Made by a program: the position numbers and the translations under genes | The notes under the pieces: model-generated | What the model was told of the DNA's origin: nothing | The model's database searches: none | What the model saw: the letters and a program-made list of their open reading frames with translations, nothing else | Shown: positions 41,873 to 50,396 of the stretch, in pieces | Numbering within the stretch: the first letter of the stretch is position 1 | Layout of the letters: each line of letters opens with the position of its first letter | NCBI GenBank assembly: GCA_963784885.1 | Contig: CAWATA010000002.1 | Location: forward strand, 419,313 to 483,312 | Origin: RHKX01 sp963784885 | GTDB lineage: Bacteria > Actinomycetota > Thermoleophilia > Solirubrobacterales > 70-9 | DNA length: 64,000 nt | Reading direction: 5' to 3'

Positions 41873-42999
41873 GGGGCGCCTGCGCCGATTGCCTGCGCCG
41901 CGGTCACCTGCTGACGCTGCTGGCCGCCCACATCGACAGATCGGTCGGGTCGCGGGCCGGCGAGCGCGCCCGCGATCTGCTCGCCCTCAGCGATCACGAC
42001 CTCGCGGCGGCAGTCGCACCGGCCGAATGGCGGAGCGCCCTCGCGTCGGCGACCGAGCGGGCCCGGGACCGCGTGCGGGATCCGGCTCCGGAGGAAGGGC
42101 TCTGGACGAGCTGCCCGCACGGGGCAGGTCTTCCGGACGGCTTCGAGGCCCTCGGCCCGTCGGGGGCGGGGGCCCTGTTCGGGCGTGGGGATCGCCCTCT
42201 CGTCGCGGAGCTGGATCCCGGCCACGCCGTGACGATCGTCGGCTCGCGGCGCTCCGGGGCGTACGGGCGCGAGGTCGCCCACGAACTCGCTCGCGAGCTC
42301 GCCGCTGCCGGCATCGTCGTGGTCAGCGGCCTCGCGATGGGGATCGACTCGGCGGCCCACGAGGGCGCGCTCGCCGGCGGCGGCCCCACGGTGGCGGTGC
42401 TCGGCCCCGGCGCCGAGCGGGCGTATCCGCGCTCGGCGAGCGGGCTGTACCGGCGGATCTGCCGCGATGGGGCGGTCGTCTCCGAGCTCGCTCCGGGGGC
42501 GCCCACGTTCCGCTGGATGTTCCCGGCGCGCAACCGGCTGATGGCAGCGGTCGCCGGGGTCACGGTGGTCGTCGAGGCCGCCGAGCGCTCGGGGTCGCTG
42601 ATCACCGCGGAGATGGCGATCGAGGCCGGCCGCACCGTCGGCGCCGTGCCCGGGCCGGTCACCTCCTGGCGCTCCGGCGGGACCAACCGGCTGCTCGGCG
42701 ACGGAGCGGCCCTCGTCCGCGATGCCCGCGACGTGCTCGACCTCCTGCTCGGCCCCGGCGCCGCCCCGCCCCGCCCGACGGGACCTGCACTCTCCGCGGA
42801 CGGCGTGGCGGTTCTCACGGCCGTCGACGACGGCGCGGGGACCGCGGACGCGATCGCCGTGGCCTCCGGGCTCAGCTTCTCGGCGACGCTGATCGTCCTT
42901 GCGGGCCTCGAGCGAGACGGCTACGTCCGCGGCGACCACTCCGGGCGCTGGACCCGGACGGCGCTGGCGACGCCGGAGCGGGGCGGGGCCGTTATCTAG
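41869..42999 (+). CDS. dprA: DNA-processing protein DprA
   Basis: 376 residues from GTG 41869. DprA loads RecA on incoming single-stranded DNA. The N-terminus carries CADCLRRGHLL; the Rossmann domain has VTIVGSRRSGAYGREVA, VSGLAMGIDSAAHEGAL, VLGPGAERAYP, FRWMFPARNRLMAAV and SGSLITAEMAIEAGR. The C-terminal ~60 residues form a DprA-type winged helix. The TAG stop provides the first bases of the next gene's -10. Confidence 0.95.
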   Translation: MRGACADCLRRGHLLTLLAAHIDRSVGSRAGERARDLLALSDHDLAAAVAPAEWRSALASATERARDRVRDPAPEEGLWTSCPHGAGLPDGFEALGPSGAGALFGRGDRPLVAELDPGHAVTIVGSRRSGAYGREVAHELARELAAAGIVVVSGLAMGIDSAAHEGALAGGGPTVAVLGPGAERAYPRSASGLYRRICRDGAVVSELAPGAPTFRWMFPARNRLMAAVAGVTVVVEAAERSGSLITAEMAIEAGRTVGAVPGPVTSWRSGGTNRLLGDGAALVRDARDVLDLLLGPGAAPPRPTGPALSADGVAVLTAVDDGAGTADAIAVASGLSFSATLIVLAGLERDGYVRGDHSGRWTRTALATPERGGAVI

Positions 43000-43002
43000 G
43001 AT
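42997..43002 (+). promoter_or_regulatory. Putative thiD -10 that includes the dprA stop
   Basis: TAGGAT begins with the dprA TAG stop and ends 6 nt before the thiD GTG. Confidence 0.4.
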
Positions 43003-43008
43003 CGACCG

Positions 43009-43824
43009 GTGGCCGAGTCGAGCACACCAGTTGCGCTGGCGATCGCCGGCTCCGACTCGGGCGGCGGGGCCGGCATCCAGGCCGACCTCAAGGCGTTCGC
43101 TGCCGTCGGTGTCCACGGCACCACCGCGATCACCGCCATCACCGCGCAGAACACGGTCGGGGTCGACGCGATCCACGCTGTGCCGCCGGAGGTCATCGTC
43201 GCCCAGGTCGCCGCCGTCGCCGGCGACATCGGGGTCGATGCGGTCAAGGTCGGGATGCTCGGGACGGTCGCGACGATCGACGCCGTCGTCGAAGCCCTCA
43301 GGCTCGTCGGTGACGTCCCGGCTGTCGTCGATCCGGTGATGGTGTCCGAAAGCGGCGCGACCCTGCTCGATGACGACGCCCGGAGCGCCCTCGTCGAGCG
43401 GGTTCTCCCGCTTGCGAGCGTCGTCACCCCGAACCTTCCCGAGGCTCGGGCGATCGCCGAACTCGGCGCCGGCGCCGGACCGGAGGAGCTCGCGGCGGCG
43501 ATCCGCGCACTCGGCCCGGCCGCCGTGCTCGTAACCGGGGGACACGCGGACGGCACCGACGTTCTCGACGACGGGCGGGGGGCCCCGCTGGCGATCCCCG
43601 GTCCGGTCCATGCCGACGGCGCCGCTCACGGCTCCGGCTGCACCCACAGCTCGACCCTCGCGGCGCTGCTGGCGATCGGCTGGCCGCTGCGTGAGGCGGC
43701 CGGCGAGGCCCGGATTCGCGCCGGAGAAGCCGTCGCGGCCGGGCTGCGCGACGTCGGAGCCGGTCCGGGCCCGGTCGATGCGCTGGCGATCGCGTCCCGG
43801 CGGCCGCGTCTCCCGATGCCATAA
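43009..43824 (+). CDS. thiD: Hydroxymethylpyrimidine (phosphate) kinase
   Basis: 271 residues, GTG start. Ribokinase fold: ALAIAGSDSGGGAGIQADLK at the N-terminus, GTTAITAITAQNTVGVDAIH, DPVMVSESGATLL and HGSGCTHSSTLAALLAIGWP (anion hole). It phosphorylates HMP and HMP-P for thiamine synthesis. The usual GSGCT Asp/Cys region is intact. No other thi genes are adjacent. It sits between dprA and two small unknown genes and splits the usual dprA-xerC-whiG neighbourhood. Confidence 0.95.
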   Translation: MAESSTPVALAIAGSDSGGGAGIQADLKAFAAVGVHGTTAITAITAQNTVGVDAIHAVPPEVIVAQVAAVAGDIGVDAVKVGMLGTVATIDAVVEALRLVGDVPAVVDPVMVSESGATLLDDDARSALVERVLPLASVVTPNLPEARAIAELGAGAGPEELAAAIRALGPAAVLVTGGHADGTDVLDDGRGAPLAIPGPVHADGAAHGSGCTHSSTLAALLAIGWPLREAAGEARIRAGEAVAAGLRDVGAGPGPVDALAIASRRPRLPMP

Positions 43825-43831
43825 TCCGCAC

Positions 43832-44074
43832 ATGAAGCTCGTCCGCATGAAACCGGGACTCGGCGACCAGTTGGTGGCGGAGGGCGACCCGGCGCTGGCG
43901 GAGGACGAGGCCCGCCTGATCGAGGCGTTTCGCCGACAGCTCGACCTCGGCATGTGGGCGGCGGTGCCGACCGCGGCCGGTGGCAGGCGCCGGGCGACTT
44001 TGGTCCGCGGCTTCGAGGAAGTGCCTCGGGACGCCGACCGCGTGATCTTCATTCCCCCGGCGGCCGGCGGATGA
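43832..44074 (+). CDS. Small hypothetical protein
   Basis: 80 residues (MKLVRMKPGLGDQLVAEGD...). A mixed charged/hydrophobic protein: an amphipathic helix (LAEDEARLIEAFRRQLDLG) and a possible beta segment (RVIFIPPAAGG). No family recognised. CATAAT (43820-43825) ends 6 nt before the ATG, suggesting a leaderless transcript. Its stop overlaps the next ATG, so the two unknown genes are probably a pair. Confidence 0.65.
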   Translation: MKLVRMKPGLGDQLVAEGDPALAEDEARLIEAFRRQLDLGMWAAVPTAAGGRRRATLVRGFEEVPRDADRVIFIPPAAGG

Positions 44075-44670
44075 GCGCGGCCGTTGCGGCAGCCTTCGCG
44101 ATCGTCTGCGTCGCCTTGGCGGGGTTCGCCTACCTGCCCGACCTCGCCCACCGCCGGCGCACGCGCCCGAAGCCCGCGCCGAAGCGGCGTCGCGGCCGCC
44201 CGATTCCCGATCCCGGCGAGCAGCTCCGGGCCGAGCGACGCGCCGAGCAGCTGCTCGCCGAGGTGCTCGGCGCCGACGCTCTCGAGGCGTACCGGGCGCT
44301 CGGCTTCCTGCACTGCTTCGGGGCCGAACGTGGCGGCGAGCCCAACTACGGCTATCTGATCTACCCGCACAAGCCGATCGTCAGCTTCAACGCCGCGACC
44401 GGGGAGCTGCTCAACGAGCACTGCGTGAGCTTCCCCGACCGATCCGAGCCCGAGGGCGGTCAGCGCCTCCCCGATGCCGACGACGCGCTCGCCAAGTGGC
44501 TCGCGCTGCGCGCCGACGAGCGCGGCCTGATCAACGAGGCCAACATGCACCTGCCGGGACGCCAGCTCGATCCCGATCACGTCCGCCGGGACATCGCCCG
44601 GCTCAGCGAGTGGACGAGTCGCTCGCCCGCCGCGGCCGAGGGCAACCTCGACGGCGCCGGCGGCGTCTAG
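44071..44670 (+). CDS. Single-pass membrane protein of unknown function
   Basis: 199 residues from ATG 44071, overlapping the previous stop. An N-terminal helix (AAAFAIVCVALAGFAYLP, about 5-23) is followed by a strongly basic stretch (RRRTRPKPAPKRRRGR). The remaining domain contains ALGFLHCFGAERGGEPNYGY, LIYPHKPIVSFNAATGE and LRADERGLINEANMHLPGRQ. It is probably a cytoplasmic domain tethered to the membrane by its N-terminus. I do not recognise the family. Confidence 0.7.
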   Translation: MSAAVAAAFAIVCVALAGFAYLPDLAHRRRTRPKPAPKRRRGRPIPDPGEQLRAERRAEQLLAEVLGADALEAYRALGFLHCFGAERGGEPNYGYLIYPHKPIVSFNAATGELLNEHCVSFPDRSEPEGGQRLPDADDALAKWLALRADERGLINEANMHLPGRQLDPDHVRRDIARLSEWTSRSPAAAEGNLDGAGGV

Positions 44671-44696
44671 AAGCACCCGCAAGAATTGGAGCCACG

Positions 44697-46379
44697 ATGA
44701 GCGACTCGACCGAACTTCCACGCCCCCGTTCCGCCGCTGTCTTCGACGGTCCCGACCGCGCCGCAGCGCGCGCGTATATGAAGGGAATCGGCTTCGACGA
44801 CGACGCTCTGAAGCGGCCGACGATCGGCATCGCCAACACCTGGATCGAGGCGATGCCCTGCAACTTCCACCTCCGCGCGCTCGCCGAGCACATCAAGGAG
44901 GGCGTGCGTGTCGCCGGCGGCACCCCGATGGAGTTCAACACGATTGCGATCTCCGACGGGATCACGATGGGGACGAAGGGGATGAAGAGCTCGCTGGTCA
45001 GTCGCGAGGTCATCGCCGACTCGATCGAGCTGACCGCCCGCGGCTACCAGTTCGACGCGCTGATCGCGCTCTCCGCCTGCGACAAGACGATCCCCGGCTG
45101 CGTGATGGCGCTCGCCCGGCTCGATGTCCCCTCGGTGATGCTCTACGGCGGTTCGATCGCTCCCGGCCGCTACCACGGGCGGGACGTCACCATCCTCGAC
45201 GTGTTCGAGGCGATCGGCGGTCACGCTGCCGGGACCGTCACCGACGAGGAGCTGCACGAGCTCGAGGACGTCGCAAGCCCCGGAGCGGGGGCCTGCGGCG
45301 CCCAGTTCACGGCCAACACGATGGCCTGCGCGTTCGAGGCGCTCGGCATCTCCGCCGGCGGCTCGGCGATGGTCCCGGCTGAGGACGACGAGAAGAACAC
45401 GGTCGCCGAGAAGGTCGGCGAGCTCGTGATGAAGGTCCTCGCCGAGGATCTGCGTCCGAGCCGGATCATCACCAGGGAGTCGCTGGAGAACGCGATCGCC
45501 ACCGTCTGCGCCTCCGGCGGCTCGACCAACGGGGTCCTGCACCTGCTCGCGGTCGCGCGCGAGGCCGGCGTTCCGCTCGAGATGGCCGACTTCGAGCGGA
45601 TCTCACGAAAGACGCCGCTGTTCGCCGACATGAAGCCCGGCGGCCGCTACGTCGCCACCGACCTGTACAGAGCCGGTGGCGTCCCGCTGATTCTCAGCCG
45701 CCTCTCCGACGCCGGTCTGCTGCACCGCGACCAGATCACGGTGACGGGCCGGACGATCGGCGAGGAGGCCGACGCCGCCGACGAGGCCCCCGGCCAGGAC
45801 GTCGTTCGCCCGGTTGCCGATCCGGTCAAGGCCCAGGGCGGTCTGGCGATCCTCCACGGCAACCTCGCCCCCGAGGGGGCCGTCGTCAAGGTCGCCGGCA
45901 CCGAGCGCATGGGGCAGACCGGCCCGGCCCGTGTCTTCGAGCGCGAGGAGGACTGCTTCGCCGTCGTCAAGGCCGGCGGCATCAACCCCGGCGACGTCAT
46001 CGTGATCCGCAACGAGGGGCCGACCGGCGGCCCCGGGATGCGCGAGATGCTCCAGGTGACCGCGGCGATCGTCGGCAGCGGCCACGGCGAGGACGTCGCG
46101 CTGATCACCGATGGGCGCTTCTCCGGGGCGACGCGCGGCCTGATGATCGGCCACGTCGCTCCCGAGGCGGTCAAGGGCGGGCCGATCGCGGCCGTTCGCG
46201 AGGGCGACACGATCACGATCGACGTCGGGAACCGCACGATCGACGTCGAATTGAGCGACGAGGAGATCGCCGCCCGGGTCGCCGACTATGCCGCGCCCGA
46301 GCCCGCCTTCTCCGGCGGCGTGATGGGCAAGTACGCGAACACCGTGTCGAGCGCCTCCGAGGGCGCGGTCACGTCCTGA
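44697..46379 (+). CDS. ilvD: Dihydroxy-acid dehydratase
   Basis: 560 residues. Fe-S enzyme converting dihydroxyisovalerate and dihydroxymethylvalerate to the 2-keto acids in branched-chain amino-acid synthesis. Motifs: CNFHLRALAEHIKEGVR, SACDKTIPGCVMALARL (cluster Cys), GAGACGAQFTANTM (cluster Cys), RNEGPTGGPGMREML and ITDGRFSGATRGLMIGH. ATG 44697 gives the standard N-terminus and follows a weak purine-rich stretch (AAGAATTGGAG). No other ilv gene is adjacent. Confidence 0.96.
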   Translation: MSDSTELPRPRSAAVFDGPDRAAARAYMKGIGFDDDALKRPTIGIANTWIEAMPCNFHLRALAEHIKEGVRVAGGTPMEFNTIAISDGITMGTKGMKSSLVSREVIADSIELTARGYQFDALIALSACDKTIPGCVMALARLDVPSVMLYGGSIAPGRYHGRDVTILDVFEAIGGHAAGTVTDEELHELEDVASPGAGACGAQFTANTMACAFEALGISAGGSAMVPAEDDEKNTVAEKVGELVMKVLAEDLRPSRIITRESLENAIATVCASGGSTNGVLHLLAVAREAGVPLEMADFERISRKTPLFADMKPGGRYVATDLYRAGGVPLILSRLSDAGLLHRDQITVTGRTIGEEADAADEAPGQDVVRPVADPVKAQGGLAILHGNLAPEGAVVKVAGTERMGQTGPARVFEREEDCFAVVKAGGINPGDVIVIRNEGPTGGPGMREMLQVTAAIVGSGHGEDVALITDGRFSGATRGLMIGHVAPEAVKGGPIAAVREGDTITIDVGNRTIDVELSDEEIAARVADYAAPEPAFSGGVMGKYANTVSSASEGAVTS

Positions 46380-46380
46380 G

Positions 46381-46575
46381 TCAGTGACGACGGCCGAGGC
46401 CGCGGTGCCGGTAGACCTCGCGGACTCGGAACTCGAGCGTGTCCGCGTCCGAGACGGCGAGCTCGTGAGCGCCGAGACGGTGGCCGCAGCGCGAGCACTG
46501 CGACTGCACCCGGTTGCGAGATCCGACTGCCACCGTCGCTTTGCCGCAACCTGGGCATCTGACGATCGACAGCAT
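46381..46575 (-). CDS. Small zinc-ribbon protein
   Basis: 64 residues from ATG 46575. Two CxxC pairs (RCPGCGKATV and QCSRCGHRLG) form one zinc ribbon, followed by a conserved-looking helix and basic tail (FRVREVYRHRGLGRRH). It may bind nucleic acid; no family assigned. The open frame extends upstream, but those codons have no zinc-ribbon character. It ends 1 nt from the convergent ilvD stop. Confidence 0.6.
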   Translation of the reverse strand: MLSIVRCPGCGKATVAVGSRNRVQSQCSRCGHRLGAHELAVSDADTLEFRVREVYRHRGLGRRH

Positions 46576-46675
46576 GTGGGAAACGTATGACGGCCGGCCG
46601 GCATGGACATCCGTGGGGGCTACCCAATCCGGGTTGAACATGCCGTGGATGGCGACGGGGGGGATGGAGCTGCCG

Positions 46676-46681
46676 TAGGCT
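46676..46681 (+). promoter_or_regulatory. Putative -10 element
   Basis: TAGGCT ends 7 nt before GTG 46689, the same hexamer as at ftsY and trmD but here not part of a stop codon. Confidence 0.35.
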
Positions 46682-46688
46682 CCGCGGG

Positions 46689-47303
46689 GTGAGCGGTCCG
46701 GTCTTCGAGGAGCACGAAATCGGCCTCACCTGGCTCGTCGACGCCGGCGAGGTCATGCAGCGCTCCTGCCACGTGGTCCGCCTCGGAGAGGAACGGAAGG
46801 CGTGGATCGTCGACCCGGTCGACGTGCCGGGCCTGGGTGAGCGGATCGAGGCGACCCTGGCCGGCGATGCCGTCGCCGGCGTCCTCCAGCTCCTCGACCG
46901 CCACAACCGCGATTGCGCCGAGTTCGCCCGGCGCTACGACGCACCGCTGCACCGCCTGCCCTTCGGCTGCATCCCCGGCAGCGGGCTCGAGCCGGTCAAG
47001 GTCGTCGCCAACCGCTTCTGGAAGGAAGTCGCGATTCACTCGCCCGCCGACCGGGCGCTGATCGTCCCCGAGGCGGTCGGGACCGCGCCCTACTTCCGGG
47101 CCGGCTCGGAGCCCGTCGGCGTTCACCCGATGCTGCGGATGACGCCGCCTCGGCGGCTCGCGGCCTTCGAGCCCGAGCACCTGCTGACCGGCCACGGGAC
47201 CGGGATGCACGGGCCGGGCACGGCGGTGGCGCTGAGCGATGCCCTCGACGCCTCACGCAGGCGGATCCCCGAGGCCGTCATCTCGGTGATCAAGCGCCGC
47301 TGA
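46689..47303 (+). CDS. Metallo-beta-lactamase-fold-like protein with altered metal site
   Basis: 204 residues, GTG start. The overall order resembles a small MBL-fold protein: LTWLVDAGEVMQRSCHVVRL and KAWIVDPVDVPGLGERIE (first strands), LLDRHNRDCAEFARRY where HxHxDH is expected, and ...PEHLLTGHGTGMHGPG near the C-terminus (typical GHG end motif). The first metal motif keeps only one His (DRHNRD), so a binuclear zinc hydrolase is doubtful. Annotation as an MBL relative is inference from pattern only. Confidence 0.6.
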   Translation: MSGPVFEEHEIGLTWLVDAGEVMQRSCHVVRLGEERKAWIVDPVDVPGLGERIEATLAGDAVAGVLQLLDRHNRDCAEFARRYDAPLHRLPFGCIPGSGLEPVKVVANRFWKEVAIHSPADRALIVPEAVGTAPYFRAGSEPVGVHPMLRMTPPRRLAAFEPEHLLTGHGTGMHGPGTAVALSDALDASRRRIPEAVISVIKRR

Positions 47304-47311
47304 ACCTGCCC

Positions 47312-48313
47312 TCAAGCGTGGGCGGTCTCGCAGAACCGGGCCAGGAGCCGGTTGAAGCGGGTCGGCCGCTCCGCCATCGGGACGTGGCCGCAGTCCTCGA
47401 AGACGACGAGTTCGGCGCCCTCGATCCGCTCGACGAAACCGGCGGCATCCGAGGCCGGAACGACGAGGTCGTCGCGGCCCCAGACGACGAGCGTCGGGAC
47501 CCGGATCCGCCGCAGCCGGTCGAGTAGGTCGTAGCCGGTCAGTGCGGCGACGGCGGGGACGAAGCCCGGCGCTCCGAGGGCCGGTGCCATGAACTCGACG
47601 AGGAGCTCGCGCCGCAGCTTCTCGGGGTGCCGCATCACCTTCCCGAACGCGACCCGGCGAAGCCCGGGGCGCCGCATCGAGACGAGGTCGACGCGGCGCA
47701 GCAGCGGGTTCGTCGCGACGCTGATCCGGGCACCGGCGACGACGGGTCCGCGGCGCATCGTCGCATGGCTGATCCCCGCCGAGGAGACGAGCACGAGTCG
47801 ATCCACCCACTCGGGCTCGCGGACCGCGACCTCCGCGGCGATGAACCCGCCCATCGAGTTGCCGACCAGAGTGCAATGCCCGATCCCGAGCTCTTCGCGA
47901 AGGCGGTCGAGCAGCGTGCCGTAGCCGGGTATCGAGATCTCCCAGGGCGGCATCGGGCTCGATCCGAAGCCGGGCAGGTCGAAGGCGATCGCCCGGTAGC
48001 CGAGCTCGGCGATCCGCGGCATGTTCTCGAGCCAGTTCTGCCAGCAGCCGCCGAGTCCGTGGACGAAGATCACCGCTGGGCCGTCGCCGATCTCCGCGCA
48101 GTTGATCCGTGCCCCGTCGACGTCGATCGTCCGTAGGTGTCGCTGCCAGTCGATCTTCAGCCAGGCGGGGTCCGGGTCGCCGTAGGGATCGGGGCCGTCG
48201 GACGGTGTGCCCTCGACCGCGGCGATCCGCCGGTAGGGATAGGTGATCGCGCGCGGCGTCCGCCGAGACCGCTCCCGCGACTCGTCCGCGAGCTCCACTT
48301 CGTCCGCGTCCAC
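47312..48313 (-). CDS. Alpha/beta hydrolase (serine nucleophile)
   Basis: 333 residues, GTG start. The fold is clear: VIFVHGLGGCWQNWLENMP (oxyanion hole), LVGNSMGGFIAAEVAVREP (G-x-S-x-G-type nucleophile elbow, GNSMGG), VVWGRDDLVVP (catalytic Asp) and FEDCGHVPMAERP (catalytic His). The first ~60 residues are a polar extension. It is likely a carboxylesterase or C-C hydrolase; the substrate is unknown. TAATCT about 7 nt before the GTG on this strand suggests a leaderless message. It is divergent from the acyltransferase. Confidence 0.88.
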   Translation of the reverse strand: MDADEVELADESRERSRRTPRAITYPYRRIAAVEGTPSDGPDPYGDPDPAWLKIDWQRHLRTIDVDGARINCAEIGDGPAVIFVHGLGGCWQNWLENMPRIAELGYRAIAFDLPGFGSSPMPPWEISIPGYGTLLDRLREELGIGHCTLVGNSMGGFIAAEVAVREPEWVDRLVLVSSAGISHATMRRGPVVAGARISVATNPLLRRVDLVSMRRPGLRRVAFGKVMRHPEKLRRELLVEFMAPALGAPGFVPAVAALTGYDLLDRLRRIRVPTLVVWGRDDLVVPASDAAGFVERIEGAELVVFEDCGHVPMAERPTRFNRLLARFCETAHA

Positions 48314-48355
48314 GAACCGGAGATTAGTCCGGAGTCGCGCGACCGCCTTCGCTCA

Positions 48356-48380
48356 GGTGCGATCATTCCGCGATCGCACC
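48356..48380. repeat. Perfect 9-bp inverted repeat in a divergent intergenic region
   Basis: GGTGCGATC (48356-48364), spacer ATTCCGC, GATCGCACC (48372-48380). It lies between the hydrolase start (48313, minus) and the acyltransferase start (48457, plus), a good place for a shared operator. Confidence 0.7.
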
Positions 48381-48456
48381 GAGGCACACATCGCTGGCGC
48401 CGGGCCCCGACCTCGCCGACGGGGAGCAGGCCCTGGACGTCTCCGACCGCGACCGG

Positions 48457-49275
48457 ATGCGTTCGCTCCTGCCGGCGATCGAGCCCGACCGCCGGATCGA
48501 CGACTGGGGCCGCTCCGAGCGTGTCGAGGGCGTCTTCGACGCGACGCTCGTCGAGTTCTTCTACCGCTACTGGTTCCGCTGCGAGGTCGAAGGTGTCGAG
48601 AACGTGCCCGCCGACGGCGGCGCCCTGCTCGTCTCCAACCACGCCGGGGCGCTGCCTCCGGACGCCGCGATGATCGGCAAAGCGATCCGCGACGAACACC
48701 CCGACCCACGTCCGCTCTACATGACCGTCGAGCACTTCTTCAAGGGCTACCCCGGCTTCTCGGCGCTGTTGCCGAAGATCGGTTGCGTGCCCGCCCATCC
48801 CGCGAACGTGCACCGGCTGCTCTACGACGAGGGTCAGCTCGTGCTCGTCTTCCCCGAGGGCCGCAAGGGCACCGAGAAGCTCGTCAAGGACCGCTACAAA
48901 GTCCAGCGCTTCGGCCGCGGCGGGTTCGTCGAGGCGGCGATGCGGGCGGAGGCGAAGCTCGTCCCGGTCTGCGTGGTCGGGGCCGAGGAGGCCGCACCGG
49001 TCTTCGCCCGCTCGAGGCTCCTGCAGAAGGCGACGGGCCTGATCTACTTCCCGCTCACCCCGACCTTCCCTTGGCTCGGGCCGGCCGGCATGCTCGGCTA
49101 CCTCCCGGCCAAGTTCAAGATCCGCTTCCTCGAGCCGATCGACACCGCCCGGATGGGCACCGAGCCGGCCGAGGACAAGGCACTGGTGCAGTCGGTCGCG
49201 CAGGAGGTCCGGGCGCGGATCCAGGAGAACCTGCACGAGATGGTCTCGCGGCGGAAGTCGGTCTGGCTCGGATGA
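48457..49275 (+). CDS. 1-acyl-sn-glycerol-3-phosphate acyltransferase-like protein (PlsC family)
   Basis: 272 residues. Acyltransferase motifs: LLVSNHAGALPPDAAMIGKA (HX4D), VFPEGRKGTEKL (motif III), and VPVCVVGAEEAAP. The frame is open upstream without an ATG/GTG/TTG, so ATG 48457 is kept. It likely acylates a glycerolipid or related acceptor at the membrane. It is coupled to the next SDR gene (4-nt overlap); the same pair occurs in mycobacteria as Rv0502 and galE2 (Rv0501), though in a different order. Confidence 0.88.
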   Translation: MRSLLPAIEPDRRIDDWGRSERVEGVFDATLVEFFYRYWFRCEVEGVENVPADGGALLVSNHAGALPPDAAMIGKAIRDEHPDPRPLYMTVEHFFKGYPGFSALLPKIGCVPAHPANVHRLLYDEGQLVLVFPEGRKGTEKLVKDRYKVQRFGRGGFVEAAMRAEAKLVPVCVVGAEEAAPVFARSRLLQKATGLIYFPLTPTFPWLGPAGMLGYLPAKFKIRFLEPIDTARMGTEPAEDKALVQSVAQEVRARIQENLHEMVSRRKSVWLG

Positions 49276-50396
49276 GCGACGGGGTCGAGGTCGTCGCCGA
49301 GCGCCCGGCGCGCCGCCGGGTGCTGATCACGGGGCTGTCGAGCTACTGGGGAGGGCGCCTCGCCCAGGCGCTCGAGGCGTTCGCCGAGGTCGAGGCGATC
49401 GTCGGCGTCGACTCCCGCGACCCGACCCGTGAGCTCGAGCGCACCGAGTTCGTGAAGGTCTCCAACCAGCACAGTCTGATCCAGCGGATCGTCCGAGCCG
49501 CACGGATCGACACCGTCGTCGATGCCCGGCTCGTCGTCGACTCGATCACCACCTCCCGCCAGCGCGCCCACGAGGGCAACGTGATCGGGACGATGAACCT
49601 CCTCGCAGCCTGCGCCGGCGATCGCTCGCCGGTCCGGAAGTTCATCTTCAAGTCCTCCGGCCACGTCTACGGCTCCGCGCAGACCGACCCGGCCTTCTTC
49701 ACCGAGTCCATGAGCCGCTCGCAGCCGGCGAGCAGCCCGATCGAGCGTGACATCGTCGAGGCCGAGGCCTCGGTCATCGACTTCGCGACCAAGCAGAAGG
49801 ACGTCGACGTCACCGTCCTGCGCTGCGCGAACGTCCTCGGCCCCGACGTGAACACGTCGTTCTCGCGGATGTTCGGCCTGCCCCTGGTGCCGATGATCGC
49901 CGGATTCGACCCCCGACTTCAGTTCGTGCACGAGGACGACGTCGTCCACGCGCTCGAGCACGCTGCGGTGAATCGCCTGCCCGGCGTCTTCAACGTCGCC
50001 GCCGACGGGGTCCTCGCCCTGTCGGAGGTGATCGGCCTGCTCGGCAAGCGTCCGTTGCCCGTGTTGCCGCCATGGGGCACCGGACTGCTGACGGCGCCGC
50101 TGCGGGCGCTCGGCGTTCAGATCCCGCCGGAGATGCAGAGCATGCTGCGGTTCGGGCGCGGCATCGACAACCGCCGCTACAAGGCGAGCGGCTTCGAGTA
50201 CGGGTACACGACGCGCGAGTCGGTGCTCGCCTTCTCCGAGCACCTGCGGCTGCAGCCGATCCTCCGCGGGGTCGATTCCTCCTACACCTACGAGGGCGAG
50301 GTCGAACGCTTCCTGCGCCGCAGCCCGCTGACGAGGCCGGAGCGGCCCGAACCGAGCGAGACCTCCGGCACCGAGCGGGAGCCCTTCGGGATCTAG
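49272..50396 (+). CDS. NAD-dependent epimerase/dehydratase (extended SDR)
   Basis: 374 residues. The Rossmann motif is RRVLITGLSSYWGGRLAQAL (glycine-rich loop, slightly altered). VVDARLVVDSITTSRQRAHE and FIFKSSGHVYGSA hold the Ser region; the typical YxxxK is not obvious (SSPIERDIVEAE lies where it is expected), so it may be an atypical SDR. Its ATG overlaps the acyltransferase stop. Paralogues linked to PlsC-family genes in actinobacteria suggest a lipid- or sugar-modifying role. The C-terminal ~20 residues are Pro/Glu-rich. Confidence 0.82.
   Translation: MSDGVEVVAERPARRRVLITGLSSYWGGRLAQALEAFAEVEAIVGVDSRDPTRELERTEFVKVSNQHSLIQRIVRAARIDTVVDARLVVDSITTSRQRAHEGNVIGTMNLLAACAGDRSPVRKFIFKSSGHVYGSAQTDPAFFTESMSRSQPASSPIERDIVEAEASVIDFATKQKDVDVTVLRCANVLGPDVNTSFSRMFGLPLVPMIAGFDPRLQFVHEDDVVHALEHAAVNRLPGVFNVAADGVLALSEVIGLLGKRPLPVLPPWGTGLLTAPLRALGVQIPPEMQSMLRFGRGIDNRRYKASGFEYGYTTRESVLAFSEHLRLQPILRGVDSSYTYEGEVERFLRRSPLTRPERPEPSETSGTEREPFGI

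Noticed and set aside
41737..44721. 994-residue open frame on the minus strand
   Set aside because: It is antisense to comM, dprA, thiD, two small genes and ilvD, has no recognisable domain, and is Arg/Asp/Gly-rich as expected for the shadow of GC-rich codons.
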